Notes under the pieces: generated by a model
Seen by the model: only the letters and a program-made list of their open reading frames with translations
The model's database searches: none
Told to the model about the DNA's origin: nothing
From: Lysobacter daejeonensis GH1-9
GTDB lineage: Bacteria > Pseudomonadota > Gammaproteobacteria > Xanthomonadales > Xanthomonadaceae
Direction: 5' to 3'
Length of the DNA stretch: 64,000 nucleotides
NCBI RefSeq assembly: GCF_000768355.1
Contig: NZ_AVPU01000006.1
Coordinates: forward strand, 62,001 to 126,000
Made by a program: the position numbers and the translations under genes
Part shown: positions 44,683 to 52,645 of the stretch, piece by piece
How positions within the stretch are numbered: position 1 is the first letter of the stretch
Layout: each line of letters begins with the position of its first letter

Positions 44683-44731
44683 TTGAAGTTCTCCTGGATC
44701 GGTGGGTTTATGACAGGGAAACGGGGCGGAC

Positions 44732-46015
44732 TCACTTGCCGTTGTGCTTGAGACGCTCGATGCCGAGCAGGCCCAACAGGTACTTCTCGTAGACCGGCTC
44801 GGAGGTGCCGTTGCGCATCTTGAACAGGAAGTATTTTTCGAAAGCGACCTTGGCCACGTGCACCCATTTGCCGATACGGGTCCACGTCACGTTGCGCGGT
44901 GGGATCTGCGGCAACGCGACGAAGGCCGCGCCGGTGTCGCCCATGTCGGCGAGGCACACGGCGTTCCATGTGCCCTCGTAGGTCGCGGGCTTGCCCTGCA
45001 ACTCGGCCTGGATGTTGCGCACGATGGTGGTGACCATCGACTCGATCATGAAGCCGGTTTTTGGCGCACCGGTGGCAATCGGCGTGGGCTCGACGGGCGG
45101 GATGGCCACGCACACGCCTGCCGCGAAGATCTGCGGGAATTTCGGGCTGCGCTGGTGCTTGTCGACGATGACGAAACCGCGCGGGTTGCACAGCCCCTCC
45201 ACCGCTGCCACCGCATCCACGCCCTTGAAGGCCGGCAGCAGCATCGAGTACTTGAACGGCAGCACGTGTTCCTTGAGCGGCTGGCCCTGCTCGTCATGCT
45301 CGACAGCCACCACTTCACCCGGGCGCACTTCCTGCACCTTGGCGTTGGTGATCCAGCGGATGTGGCGCTGGCGCATCTCGGATTCCATCAAGCCCTTGGA
45401 GTCGCCCACGCCACCCAGGCCCATGTGGCCGATGTACGGCTCGCTGGTGACGAAGGTCATCGGCACCTTGTCGCGAATCTTCCGCTTGCGCAGGTCCGCG
45501 TCCAGGATCATCGCGAACTCGTACGCCGGGCCGAAGCAACTGGCCCCCTGCACGGCACCGATGACGATCGGGCCCGGGTTCTGCACGAAGGCCTGGTAAG
45601 CCTCCCACGCATGCTGCGCATGTGGTGTGGTGCACACCGACTGGGTGTGCCCCGCGTCCGGCCCGGTACCGGGCACTTCATCGAAGGCCAGCTTGGGCCC
45701 GGTGCAGATGAGCAGGTAGTCGTAGTCGAGGACTTCGCCCGCACCGGTATGTACCTGGCGCGCATCGGCATCGATGCGCTGTGCGCCGGAAGCATGGAAG
45801 GCGATGTCCTTGCGCGCCAGGTATTCGGCTGCCGGCAGCGTGATGGCCTCGGGCGTACGCCAGCCCACGGCCAGCCACGGGTTGGAGGGTGTGAAACTGA
45901 ACCGATCACCCAGCCCAACCACGCTGATCGCGTGCCCATGGCCCAGCGTTTCCCGCAGCTCATAGCCCGCGGCCATGCCGCCGAGCCCTGCGCCCAAAAC
46001 CACGATCCTGGCCAT
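44732..46015 (-). CDS. sqr: Sulfide:quinone oxidoreductase
   Basis: 427-residue membrane-associated flavoprotein that oxidises sulfide to sulfane sulfur and passes electrons to quinone. The FAD-binding N-terminus is IVVLGAGLGGMAAGYEL. The three cysteines of SQR are present at nearly the same numbers as in the Acidithiobacillus enzyme: Cys128 (QSVCTTP), Cys160 (GASCFGP) and Cys354 (NAVCLADMGD). The FAD/quinone region IFAAGVCVAIPPVEP is also typical. First gene of a minus-strand unit, divergent from rhodanese-bigR-dioxygenase across a 124-bp region with an AT-rich palindrome. Confidence 0.93.
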   Translation of the reverse strand: MARIVVLGAGLGGMAAGYELRETLGHGHAISVVGLGDRFSFTPSNPWLAVGWRTPEAITLPAAEYLARKDIAFHASGAQRIDADARQVHTGAGEVLDYDYLLICTGPKLAFDEVPGTGPDAGHTQSVCTTPHAQHAWEAYQAFVQNPGPIVIGAVQGASCFGPAYEFAMILDADLRKRKIRDKVPMTFVTSEPYIGHMGLGGVGDSKGLMESEMRQRHIRWITNAKVQEVRPGEVVAVEHDEQGQPLKEHVLPFKYSMLLPAFKGVDAVAAVEGLCNPRGFVIVDKHQRSPKFPQIFAAGVCVAIPPVEPTPIATGAPKTGFMIESMVTTIVRNIQAELQGKPATYEGTWNAVCLADMGDTGAAFVALPQIPPRNVTWTRIGKWVHVAKVAFEKYFLFKMRNGTSEPVYEKYLLGLLGIERLKHNGK

Positions 46016-46059
46016 GACTTGCCTCCGTCAGGAGTTCGCTTCCGTCGCGGCGCGACGGT

Positions 46060-46110
46060 TCACGATCACTACATTAGATCTTCCTTATATTAGTGTCAAC
46101 TGATATATTC
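46060..46110. promoter_or_regulatory. AT-rich candidate BigR operator/promoter region
   Basis: The only strongly AT-rich stretch nearby. It contains the imperfect palindrome ATATTAG-TGTCAA-CTGATAT (46087-46106, one mismatch) and an upstream ATTAGAT element (46074-46080). ArsR-family repressors of the BigR group bind AT-rich palindromes at such divergent promoters. Confidence 0.6.
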
Positions 46111-46139
46111 CCTCTACCCCACCCCGCCGGAGAGCCACC

Positions 46140-46526
46140 ATGACCCTGACCGCCGCCGACCTTGTTGCCGATGCCCGACGCCAGATCCGCGAAATCAGCC
46201 CGTCCCAGTACGCGGCCGACCCGTTGGCCTGCGTACTGATCGACGTTCGCGAGCCCGCCGAGTTCGAGACCGGCCACATCGCCAGCGCCATCAACATTCC
46301 GCGTGGCGTGCTTGAGTTCCAGGTCGACGCGCATCCCGCCGTCGCCAACGTCAGCGACCCCGCGCTGTCGCACAAGACGCAGCCGATCGTGGTGTACTGC
46401 CGCACGGGCGGCCGTTCCGCACTGGCCGCCCTGAACCTGCAGCGCATGGGCTTCACCGACGTGCGCTCCATTGCCGGCGGCATCACCGAATGGGCGAGCG
46501 CCGGCCTGCCCGTGACCCAACGCTGA
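46140..46526 (+). CDS. Rhodanese-like sulfurtransferase
   Basis: 128-residue single-domain rhodanese. The active-site loop is VVYCRTGGRSA with catalytic Cys in a six-residue loop; the first half has LIDVREPAEFETGHIASAINIPRG, the classic signature. It takes sulfane sulfur (for example from glutathione persulfide or thiosulfate) to an acceptor. First gene of the plus-strand unit; the repressor gene follows 8 bp later. Confidence 0.92.
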   Translation: MTLTAADLVADARRQIREISPSQYAADPLACVLIDVREPAEFETGHIASAINIPRGVLEFQVDAHPAVANVSDPALSHKTQPIVVYCRTGGRSALAALNLQRMGFTDVRSIAGGITEWASAGLPVTQR

Positions 46527-46534
46527 TTCGCACC

Positions 46535-46888
46535 ATGGCCGTCTCCCGAAAGCCCCCTCCTCCGCCGATCGACCCCGAGTCGATGCGCGTACATGCGTCC
46601 GACGCCGCGCGGCTGCTCAAGGCGCTGGGCAACGAGAACCGGCTGATGCTGCTGTGCCTGCTGGTGGAGGGCGAGCGCTCGGTGGGCGAACTCAACGCAC
46701 GGTTGGCGCTCAGCCAGTCCGCACTGTCGCAACACCTCGCGGTGCTGCGCGAGGACGGACTGGTGCAGACGCGTCGCGAGGCGCAGACGATCTACTATTC
46801 ACTGGTCGAAGGCCCGGCCCAGCGCATCATCGATACGCTGCATGGCATCTATTGCGCGGGCGATCGCCCGCTGTGCGAGGGAACGTGA
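46535..46888 (+). CDS. bigR: ArsR-family sulfide/persulfide-responsive repressor (BigR-like)
   Basis: 117-residue winged-helix regulator. The recognition region is LSQSALSQHLAVLREDGLV. Cys41 (LMLLCLLVE) and Cys107 (GIYCAGD) match, within one residue, Cys42 and Cys108 of Xylella BigR, which form the redox switch that releases DNA when oxidised by persulfide; Cys114 is an extra cysteine. A Pro-rich start (RKPPPPPID) precedes the domain. Start 46535 avoids overlap with the rhodanese stop. It overlaps the dioxygenase start (TGATG). Likely controls both divergent units. Confidence 0.88.
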   Translation: MAVSRKPPPPPIDPESMRVHASDAARLLKALGNENRLMLLCLLVEGERSVGELNARLALSQSALSQHLAVLREDGLVQTRREAQTIYYSLVEGPAQRIIDTLHGIYCAGDRPLCEGT

Positions 46889-47766
46889 TGAACGAGGCGT
46901 TGCACATCGAACCGTTCTTCCATGACGCCACCGGCACGTGGAGCTATGTCGTGCATCGCGGCATCGATGCGGTCGTCATCGACCCGGTGCTGGATTACGA
47001 CGCACGTTCCGGTCGCGTCAGCACCGAAAGCGCGCGACACCTCCTGGCCTATGCGGTCGAGCGCGGGCTGACCGTGCACCGCATCCTCGAGACCCACGCG
47101 CACGCCGACCACCTGACGTCGGCCGCGTTCGTGCGCGCACACACTGGTGCACCGGTGGCAATCGGCCACGGGATCCGCTCGGTGCAGGCGCATTTCGCCG
47201 ACATGTTCCAGCTGGCCAGCGATGACCCGGCACTGCACGACGCGTTCGATGCGCTGTTGCACGATGGCGACGTGATCGAGGCGGGCGCGCTGCGCATCGA
47301 AGTATTGGCCACGCCGGGCCACACCGCCGACAGCCTCAGCTACCGCATCGACGGCAATGTGTTCATTGGCGACACCATCTTCGCCCCGGACATAGGCACC
47401 GCGCGGTGCGACTTCCCGGGCGGCAGCGTGGAACAGCTGTACGCGTCGGTCCAGCGCTTCTACGCGATGCCCGACGAAACCACGCTGTGGCTGTGCCACG
47501 ACTACCCGCCGGCCGGACGCGAGCGCCGCGCCAGCGTCAGCGTGGGCGAGCAGAAGCGCGACAACCGCATGCTCGACGGCGACACGTCGCTGGAGGCGTT
47601 CGCCGAGGCGCGCCACGCGCGCGATGCGGGGCTGCCCGCCCCCAACCTGCTGTACCCGTCCCTGCAGGTGAACATCCGCGGTGGACGCCTGCCGCAGGAA
47701 GATGCCCACGGCAGGCGTCATCTGAGCACGCCGTTGCGCATCGAGGCGCCGGCCGAGGGCCTGTAG
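46888..47766 (+). CDS. Persulfide dioxygenase (ETHE1/Blh-like metallo-beta-lactamase fold)
   Basis: 292 residues. The metal site is THAHADH (His70, His72, Asp74, His75), then TPGHTADS, GDTIFAPDIG and WLCHDYPP, all typical of the ETHE1/Blh group that oxidises glutathione persulfide to sulfite with O2 using a single Fe. Unlike Xylella Blh it has no fused DUF442 domain; a separate DUF442 gene lies at the far end of the locus. GAGGGA precedes the start, which overlaps the bigR stop by one base. Confidence 0.92.
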   Translation: MNEALHIEPFFHDATGTWSYVVHRGIDAVVIDPVLDYDARSGRVSTESARHLLAYAVERGLTVHRILETHAHADHLTSAAFVRAHTGAPVAIGHGIRSVQAHFADMFQLASDDPALHDAFDALLHDGDVIEAGALRIEVLATPGHTADSLSYRIDGNVFIGDTIFAPDIGTARCDFPGGSVEQLYASVQRFYAMPDETTLWLCHDYPPAGRERRASVSVGEQKRDNRMLDGDTSLEAFAEARHARDAGLPAPNLLYPSLQVNIRGGRLPQEDAHGRRHLSTPLRIEAPAEGL

Positions 47767-47840
47767 CCCGCTGCTCAACGGTTTACTTCAGTTCGCTCGG
47801 CAGAGGCGTCATTGCGACGCTGACCTGCGCCTGCCGGCCT

Positions 47841-49517
47841 TCACGGGGTTGCTGGCGCTTTCGGATCGGCTACGCAGGTGAAATGACGGCCGAGGTTGTC
47901 CGCCTGCACGGTCCCATTGCACACGCGGGTGCCGTCGGCCTGTGCCGGCTCCCAGTCACCTTCAAAGGTGGCCTCGGCGCCTTCTATGCGGACGCGGGAC
48001 TGTCGCTGTGCGTGAGGAGCGGTTGTGGTTTGGTCGACATCGCGGACGATCACCCGCTTGGCCACGACGCGCTCGGGCGGAGCGGGCGGTACCGGGGGCA
48101 CCGGCGCGAGTTGCGAGGTGGGCGCCGGTGGCGCGGGCGGTGCAGGCGGCGCCGGTAGCCCAGGGGCGTCGGCCAACGCCGGCGGCGCAGGTGGCGCAAC
48201 GGACCCGACCGACGGCAACGGCGGCAACGGCGGCGCGGGCGGTGCCGGGGGCACCGGCAGTTCGCCGTGCGCGGTGAGCGTCATCGCCAGCTTCAGCCCC
48301 TTGAACGCACCACCGAACTCCTCGCCGATCTGGATGACTGCCGGTGTGCCGTCGGTGACCACCAGCTTGGGCTTGCCGACCACTTTGCCGCCCTGGGTCA
48401 CCACGCCGTCCAGCTGGATGCGGTCACCGCCGACCGGCTTCATCGAGGCGTCCATGTGGAAGGCGTCCGCGCCCTCGCCCAACGAGATGGCAAATGGCTG
48501 CCCCGCGGGGTTGGCGATGACGAAGGACTCCTCGCGTCCCGGTGCCCCGGTCGCTTCGATCCTGGCCATCAAGTGGCCCTTTGGCAGCGGGCGCGTCGAG
48601 GTGGCCAGGGGTGTCTCGGCGGTACGGGCCGGCTGCGCCGACCAGGCGGCAAAGCCCACGCCCAGCGCCAGCGCGGTCATCAGCAGCGCGCCACCCAAGC
48701 GGCGGGTGCGCGAGGGAACGGGTCGGGTCAGCATGGCGATTCTCTCCTTGAGCGGGTGGCCGAAGCCCCAATGGCAGGCCAGCGGCAGCGGTTGCGCGGC
48801 CAGTTGGATCTTGAACATCGCCTCGCCGTAGCGACGGCGGGCATGCGGATAACGGGCGATCACGCGCTGGTCGCAGGCCAGCTCCTGGTCGTGGCGGAAG
48901 GTGAACCACGCCACGTGGACCAGCGGGTTGAACCAGAACGCGCAGCGCAATGCCGACGCGAGCGCGTTGCTGTGCAGGTCACCGGCGCGGATGTGCAGGC
49001 GTTCGTGGGCCTGCATCAGTTCGCGCTCGCCGGCGTCGTAGCGCTGCTCGAAGTCGGCGGGCACCACCACCCGCGGCCGAACCAGGCCCATTGCCGCCGG
49101 AAGGCCCACCACGGCCGTTGCTTCGTGCAGCCCGTCCGGGCGCACGTGCACCGGCCCCATCGCGCGGTGGAAGCGACGCTGCAGCCGAGCCATCCACACC
49201 AGTACCAGCGTTGCACCCAGACCCCACGCCGCCAGCCACCACGGCGAGGTGTCCATCGGTCCAGCTACGGCCACCGGTGCAGCGGCCGCCGCGGCCATGG
49301 CGGCAACGGGGGTGAACACCATCGGCGCCACCGGCTGCACCGCTGCCGGCAACAACACCGCGGCCAGCGCCGCCGGCACTAGCCACCACACGGCATAGGC
49401 GACCCGCGTGCCGAACGAATCACGCAGCCGTCGGCGCAGCAGCAACACCAACACCACCGCCGCGCTCACGGCCAGCGTGGCCTCGACCAGCGTGCCCAAA
49501 AGTTCAGCGCTTGCCAT
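47841..49517 (-). CDS. BlaR1-like M56 membrane metallopeptidase
   Basis: 558 residues. Several N-terminal TM helices (about 1-110) precede the zinc-protease domain with AHERLHIRAGD (HExxH at 171-175) and ELACDQRVI, as in BlaR1/MecR1. After a further TM helix near residue 290 (LLMTALALGVGFAAW), no penicillin-binding domain follows. Instead there is a periplasmic region with a DUF-like beta segment, an extended Pro/Ala tract (about 430-490) and a C-terminal part with two Cys. Overlaps blaI by 14 bp. Likely inactivates BlaI on a signal other than beta-lactam, or via an unknown sensor. Confidence 0.88.
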   Translation of the reverse strand: MASAELLGTLVEATLAVSAAVVLVLLLRRRLRDSFGTRVAYAVWWLVPAALAAVLLPAAVQPVAPMVFTPVAAMAAAAAAPVAVAGPMDTSPWWLAAWGLGATLVLVWMARLQRRFHRAMGPVHVRPDGLHEATAVVGLPAAMGLVRPRVVVPADFEQRYDAGERELMQAHERLHIRAGDLHSNALASALRCAFWFNPLVHVAWFTFRHDQELACDQRVIARYPHARRRYGEAMFKIQLAAQPLPLACHWGFGHPLKERIAMLTRPVPSRTRRLGGALLMTALALGVGFAAWSAQPARTAETPLATSTRPLPKGHLMARIEATGAPGREESFVIANPAGQPFAISLGEGADAFHMDASMKPVGGDRIQLDGVVTQGGKVVGKPKLVVTDGTPAVIQIGEEFGGAFKGLKLAMTLTAHGELPVPPAPPAPPLPPLPSVGSVAPPAPPALADAPGLPAPPAPPAPPAPTSQLAPVPPVPPAPPERVVAKRVIVRDVDQTTTAPHAQRQSRVRIEGAEATFEGDWEPAQADGTRVCNGTVQADNLGRHFTCVADPKAPATP

Positions 49518-49875
49518 CGTCGATCTCCTCCAGGAGTTGGCGCAGTTCCGCGATGTCCTTGCGGCTCAGCTTGCGGTGCTGGCTGAAGTGCGCGACCAGC
49601 GGCGCGACCCGTCCACCGAAGAGGCGGTCGAGCAGGCTCTCGCTCTCGTCCAGCACCCAGTCCTCGCGACGCAGCACCGGCGCATACAGGTAGCGGCGAC
49701 CGTCCTTCGCGGCGGTGATCGCGCCCTTGTTCAGCAGGCGATTGAGCAGGGTCTTGATCGTGGCCTCCTGCCACTGCTGGGCGTCGCCCAACGCGGCGAC
49801 CACCTCGTCAGCGGCCAGCGGGTGGCGCTGCCAGAGCACATCCATGACAACCGATTCGGCTTCGCTGATCTGCAC
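49504..49875 (-). CDS. blaI: BlaI/MecI/CopY-family repressor
   Basis: 123-residue winged-helix dimeric repressor. It starts QISEAESVVMDVLWQRHPLAADEVV and has the recognition helix in TIKTLLNRLLNKGAI, with the cleavage and dimer region after it. In the family the partner M56 protease causes cleavage and derepression. Two 12-bp TTAC...GTAA palindromes lie 13-48 bp upstream of the start and fit autoregulation. Confidence 0.92.
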   Translation of the reverse strand: MQISEAESVVMDVLWQRHPLAADEVVAALGDAQQWQEATIKTLLNRLLNKGAITAAKDGRRYLYAPVLRREDWVLDESESLLDRLFGGRVAPLVAHFSQHRKLSRKDIAELRQLLEEIDDGKR

Positions 49876-49887
49876 ACCGCACTCCGT

Positions 49888-49899
49888 TTACATGTGTAA
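49888..49899 (-). promoter_or_regulatory. BlaI-type operator 1
   Basis: TTACA-TG-TGTAA, a perfect palindrome matching the family core TACANNTGTA. On the minus strand it covers the region downstream of the predicted -10. Confidence 0.75.
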
Positions 49900-49911
49900 T
49901 CGGAATTGAGA

Positions 49912-49923
49912 TTACGCGCGTAA
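49912..49923 (-). promoter_or_regulatory. BlaI-type operator 2
   Basis: TTACG-CG-CGTAA, a perfect palindrome centred 24 bp from operator 1 and overlapping a possible -35 (TTTACG) whose -10 (GATTAC) is 17 bp downstream. Confidence 0.65.
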
Positions 49924-49958
49924 ACGACGATGTCAAGCCCGCCCCGCGGCCGTGTGCG

Positions 49959-50813
49959 TCACCCCTGCACCAAGGCCTCGCAACGCCGCACCAGCCGCGC
50001 CACCAGTGCGCGAGTGCTGGCCGAGGCCTCGCCCCGATGGTGCAGCACCAGCCGCATCGGGTGCCCCGTCGGCAGGCCCTCCGCGCGCCCTAGCACGCGG
50101 TGGCCGGCGCGCACCGCCCGCTCCGGCAACAGGCTGACGCCCAACCCTTCCGCCACGGCGGCCCGCAGGCTGGCCAGGCTGCGGCTGCTGTAGGCGATGC
50201 GCCAGCGCAGGTGGCGCGCGTCCAGTGCCTCGAACATCTCCTCGCGGTACAGGCCGCCCTCGGGAAACACCGCCAATGGCAGCGGATCGCGACCCCAACA
50301 GGGGTGCGCGCGGCTGTCCACCCAAACCACGCGTTCCGGCCAGCTGAACGCGCCGTCGCCCTGCCGCTGCTTGGCCAGCACCACGTCGAATTCGCCGCGC
50401 CGGTAGCCGGCCAGCAGCTCGGCACTCAGTCCGCTGCTCACCTCCAGTCGCAGCCCATCGCCCTGGGCGCGGGCAAACGCTGCCAGCACCGGGGTCAGCA
50501 GCGCGCCGGCCAGGTCTTCGGGTAGGCCCAGGCGGAGGATTTTCTGCGGGGCCTCGCCGGCCATGGCGGCACGCGCCTCGGCGCCCAGGGCCAGCAACCG
50601 CCGCGCATAACCGAGCAGGCGCTCGCCCGCCGCCGTGGGCCGCACGCCCCCCTCGCGCTCCAGCAGGGGCTGGCCCACGTCCTCCTCCAACCGGCGCACC
50701 TGCTGGCTGACGGTGGACTGGGTGAGGTGCAGCACCTGCGCCGCGCGGGTGAAGCTGCCGTGTTCCACCACCGCGACAAAGGCGCGCAGCAACCCCGGCT
50801 CGTACATGGCCAT
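49959..50813 (-). CDS. LysR-family transcriptional regulator
   Basis: 284 residues. The N-terminal helix-turn-helix is LRAFVAVVEHGSFTRAAQVL, then HLTQSTVSQQVRRLEEDVGQ; the substrate-binding domain (about 90-284) has LRLGLPEDLAGALLTPVLAA. ATG 50813 (MAMYEP) has GGAG 7 nt upstream; ATG 50807 and GTG 50825 are alternatives. Divergent from the amidohydrolase gene, which it may regulate (LysR proteins commonly control their divergent neighbour), though the effector is unknown. Confidence 0.9.
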   Translation of the reverse strand: MAMYEPGLLRAFVAVVEHGSFTRAAQVLHLTQSTVSQQVRRLEEDVGQPLLEREGGVRPTAAGERLLGYARRLLALGAEARAAMAGEAPQKILRLGLPEDLAGALLTPVLAAFARAQGDGLRLEVSSGLSAELLAGYRRGEFDVVLAKQRQGDGAFSWPERVVWVDSRAHPCWGRDPLPLAVFPEGGLYREEMFEALDARHLRWRIAYSSRSLASLRAAVAEGLGVSLLPERAVRAGHRVLGRAEGLPTGHPMRLVLHHRGEASASTRALVARLVRRCEALVQG

Positions 50814-50886
50814 CACAAACTCCACTGGCGACGATGTGATTATTTAATTTCCCCATCTCGGTGGCAACGCCTATGGTCGGGCTCCG

Positions 50887-50943
50887 ATGCGTCCCGGAGC
50901 CTGGATCATGTTGCTCACCACCCTCACCGCCGACGCGCACTAA
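50887..50943 (+). CDS. Possible 18-residue leader peptide before the amidohydrolase
   Basis: ATG to TAA encodes MRPGAWIMLLTTLTADAH, ending 5 bp before the amidohydrolase ATG in another frame. No clear Shine-Dalgarno; it may be chance or allow translational coupling. Confidence 0.2.
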   Translation: MRPGAWIMLLTTLTADAH

Positions 50944-50948
50944 GCCCG

Positions 50949-52484
50949 ATGCACCCCACAGGCCTCCACGTGTCCACGCCACCCGCCACCCACCGCATCC
51001 TCCGAGCCGCCGCCCCCTTGCCCCGCTCCCGCCCCCGCGCCTTGCCGTTCACCGCGTTGCTGGCCCTCGGCGTCGCGGCCCCGAACGCCCAGGCCCGCGA
51101 GCGCGTCGACCTGCTGCTGCGTGACGTCACGGTGGTGGACGTGGTCGACGGCCGGCTGCTGCCCGACCGCGACATCGCCGTCCGCGACGGCCGCATCCTC
51201 GCCATCGAGGCGCACCGCACGCGCCCCGGCTACCGCGCCGCCACCACCGTGGACGGCAATGACCGCTACGTGATTCCCGGCCTGTGGGACATGCACGTGC
51301 ACTTCGGCGGCGGCGACGCGCTGATCGAGGAGAACGCCAACCTGCTGCCCCTGTACGTGGCGCACGGCATTACCGCGGTGCGCGACGCCGCTGGCGACCT
51401 CAGCGCCAGCGTGTTCCAGTGGCGCGACGACGTGGCGGCGGGCACCCGCCTTGGTCCGCGCATCTTCACCTCGGGGCCGAAGATCGAAGGCATCGGCTCG
51501 ATCTGGCCCGGTGACCAGGAAGTGGCGGACGACGCGGGAATCGATGCCGCGCTCGACCGGCTGCAGGCGTGGAACGTGGACTTCGTCAAAATCACCGACA
51601 ACGCGCTCAGCCCGCCGCTGTTCATGCACGCACTGGCGAAGGCGAAGGCGCGCGGGATGACGACCTCCGCACACATCCCCATGGTGGTGCCGGTACTGGA
51701 GGCCAGCGCGGCCGGGCTCGGGTCCATCGAACACATCGCCTACGCGTGGAAAGCCGGCGCACCCGACGAAGCCGGGCTGTCGGCCAAGGTGGCCAGCGGT
51801 GCACTGACCGCCGCCCAGGCCTGGGATACGGTGCAGGCGAGCTTCGACCCGGCTGGCGCCCTGCCCGCCTACCGCAGGCTCGCGGCCCATGGCACCGCCG
51901 TCACTCCCACCCTCAACGGCAGCCGCGTGGTCGCCTACCTCGATCGGGACGACCACAAGCGCGACTCCTACCTGCAGTACATCGGCCCCGGCCTGCAGGC
52001 TACCTATGCATGGCGCGTGGAGCGCGCCGGCAAGGACGACGCCGCGGCCATCGCCCGGCGCCACGCCCGCTACGAACGCAGTGCCGCCATCCTGCCACTG
52101 CTGCAGCAGGCCGGCGTGACCGTGTTGGCCGGGACCGACGCCGGCTTCCTCAACTCGTTCAACTACCCGGGCATCGGCCTGCACGATGAGCTGGCGCTGT
52201 TCGTGCACCACGGGCTGACGCCATTGCAGGCGCTGCAGGCGGCCACGGTCAACGGCGCGCGCTTCCTCAAGCAGGACGCGGAGAACGGCAGCGTTGCGGC
52301 AGGCAAGCGCGCCAACCTCGTGCTGCTGGACGCCAACCCGCTGCAGGACATTGCCGCCACCCGTCGCATCCGCGCCGTGGTGCTGGAGGGCCGCGTGTAC
52401 GAGCGCGCGGCGCTGGACGCGATGCTTGAACAGGCGCGCATCGCCGTGTCACGGCAACGCGATGTCGCCGCGCCGCCGCACTGA
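50949..52484 (+). CDS. Secreted imidazolonepropionase-like amidohydrolase
   Basis: 511-residue TIM-barrel metal hydrolase. A basic N-terminus and hydrophobic stretch (ALPFTALLALGVAAPNAQA) indicate export. Metal ligands: HVH in GLWDMHVHFGGG, the Lys region WNVDFVKITDN, His in TSAHIPMV, His in SIEHIAYAW and Asp in GTDAGFLNS. The C-terminal strands close the composite domain (GSVAAGKRANLVLLDANPL). Relatives hydrolyse dipeptides such as Xaa-Arg or Xaa-Pro and cyclic amides. Start 50949 chosen over an upstream frame that runs antisense to the LysR gene. Confidence 0.87.
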   Translation: MHPTGLHVSTPPATHRILRAAAPLPRSRPRALPFTALLALGVAAPNAQARERVDLLLRDVTVVDVVDGRLLPDRDIAVRDGRILAIEAHRTRPGYRAATTVDGNDRYVIPGLWDMHVHFGGGDALIEENANLLPLYVAHGITAVRDAAGDLSASVFQWRDDVAAGTRLGPRIFTSGPKIEGIGSIWPGDQEVADDAGIDAALDRLQAWNVDFVKITDNALSPPLFMHALAKAKARGMTTSAHIPMVVPVLEASAAGLGSIEHIAYAWKAGAPDEAGLSAKVASGALTAAQAWDTVQASFDPAGALPAYRRLAAHGTAVTPTLNGSRVVAYLDRDDHKRDSYLQYIGPGLQATYAWRVERAGKDDAAAIARRHARYERSAAILPLLQQAGVTVLAGTDAGFLNSFNYPGIGLHDELALFVHHGLTPLQALQAATVNGARFLKQDAENGSVAAGKRANLVLLDANPLQDIAATRRIRAVVLEGRVYERAALDAMLEQARIAVSRQRDVAAPPH

Positions 52485-52530
52485 GCGGCCCGGTCACGGT
52501 ACCCTGCCACCCGCACGCGGCCACACCCCG

Positions 52531-52556
52531 CGTCGCCGGCCGCGGCGACGTTGGTC
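52531..52556 (+). terminator. Probable terminator of the amidohydrolase gene
   Basis: 8-bp perfect stem CGTCGCCG/CGGCGACG (52531-52538 and 52543-52550) followed by TTGGTC; about 50 bp past the stop. Confidence 0.5.
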
Positions 52557-52645
52557 ACCGTGCCTTTCGACACTGGGCTGCCCTGAGCCGGCACACGAGG
52601 ATGTGTGCAACGCCGCACCCACGCGGCCAACAACAGCACCGCGCC

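Noticed and set aside
48025-48831. Long Gly/Ala-rich plus-strand ORF resembling PE_PGRS proteins
   Set aside because: It is the complement of the Pro/Ala-rich tract of the M56 peptidase gene on the minus strand; the M56 frame has clear motifs.
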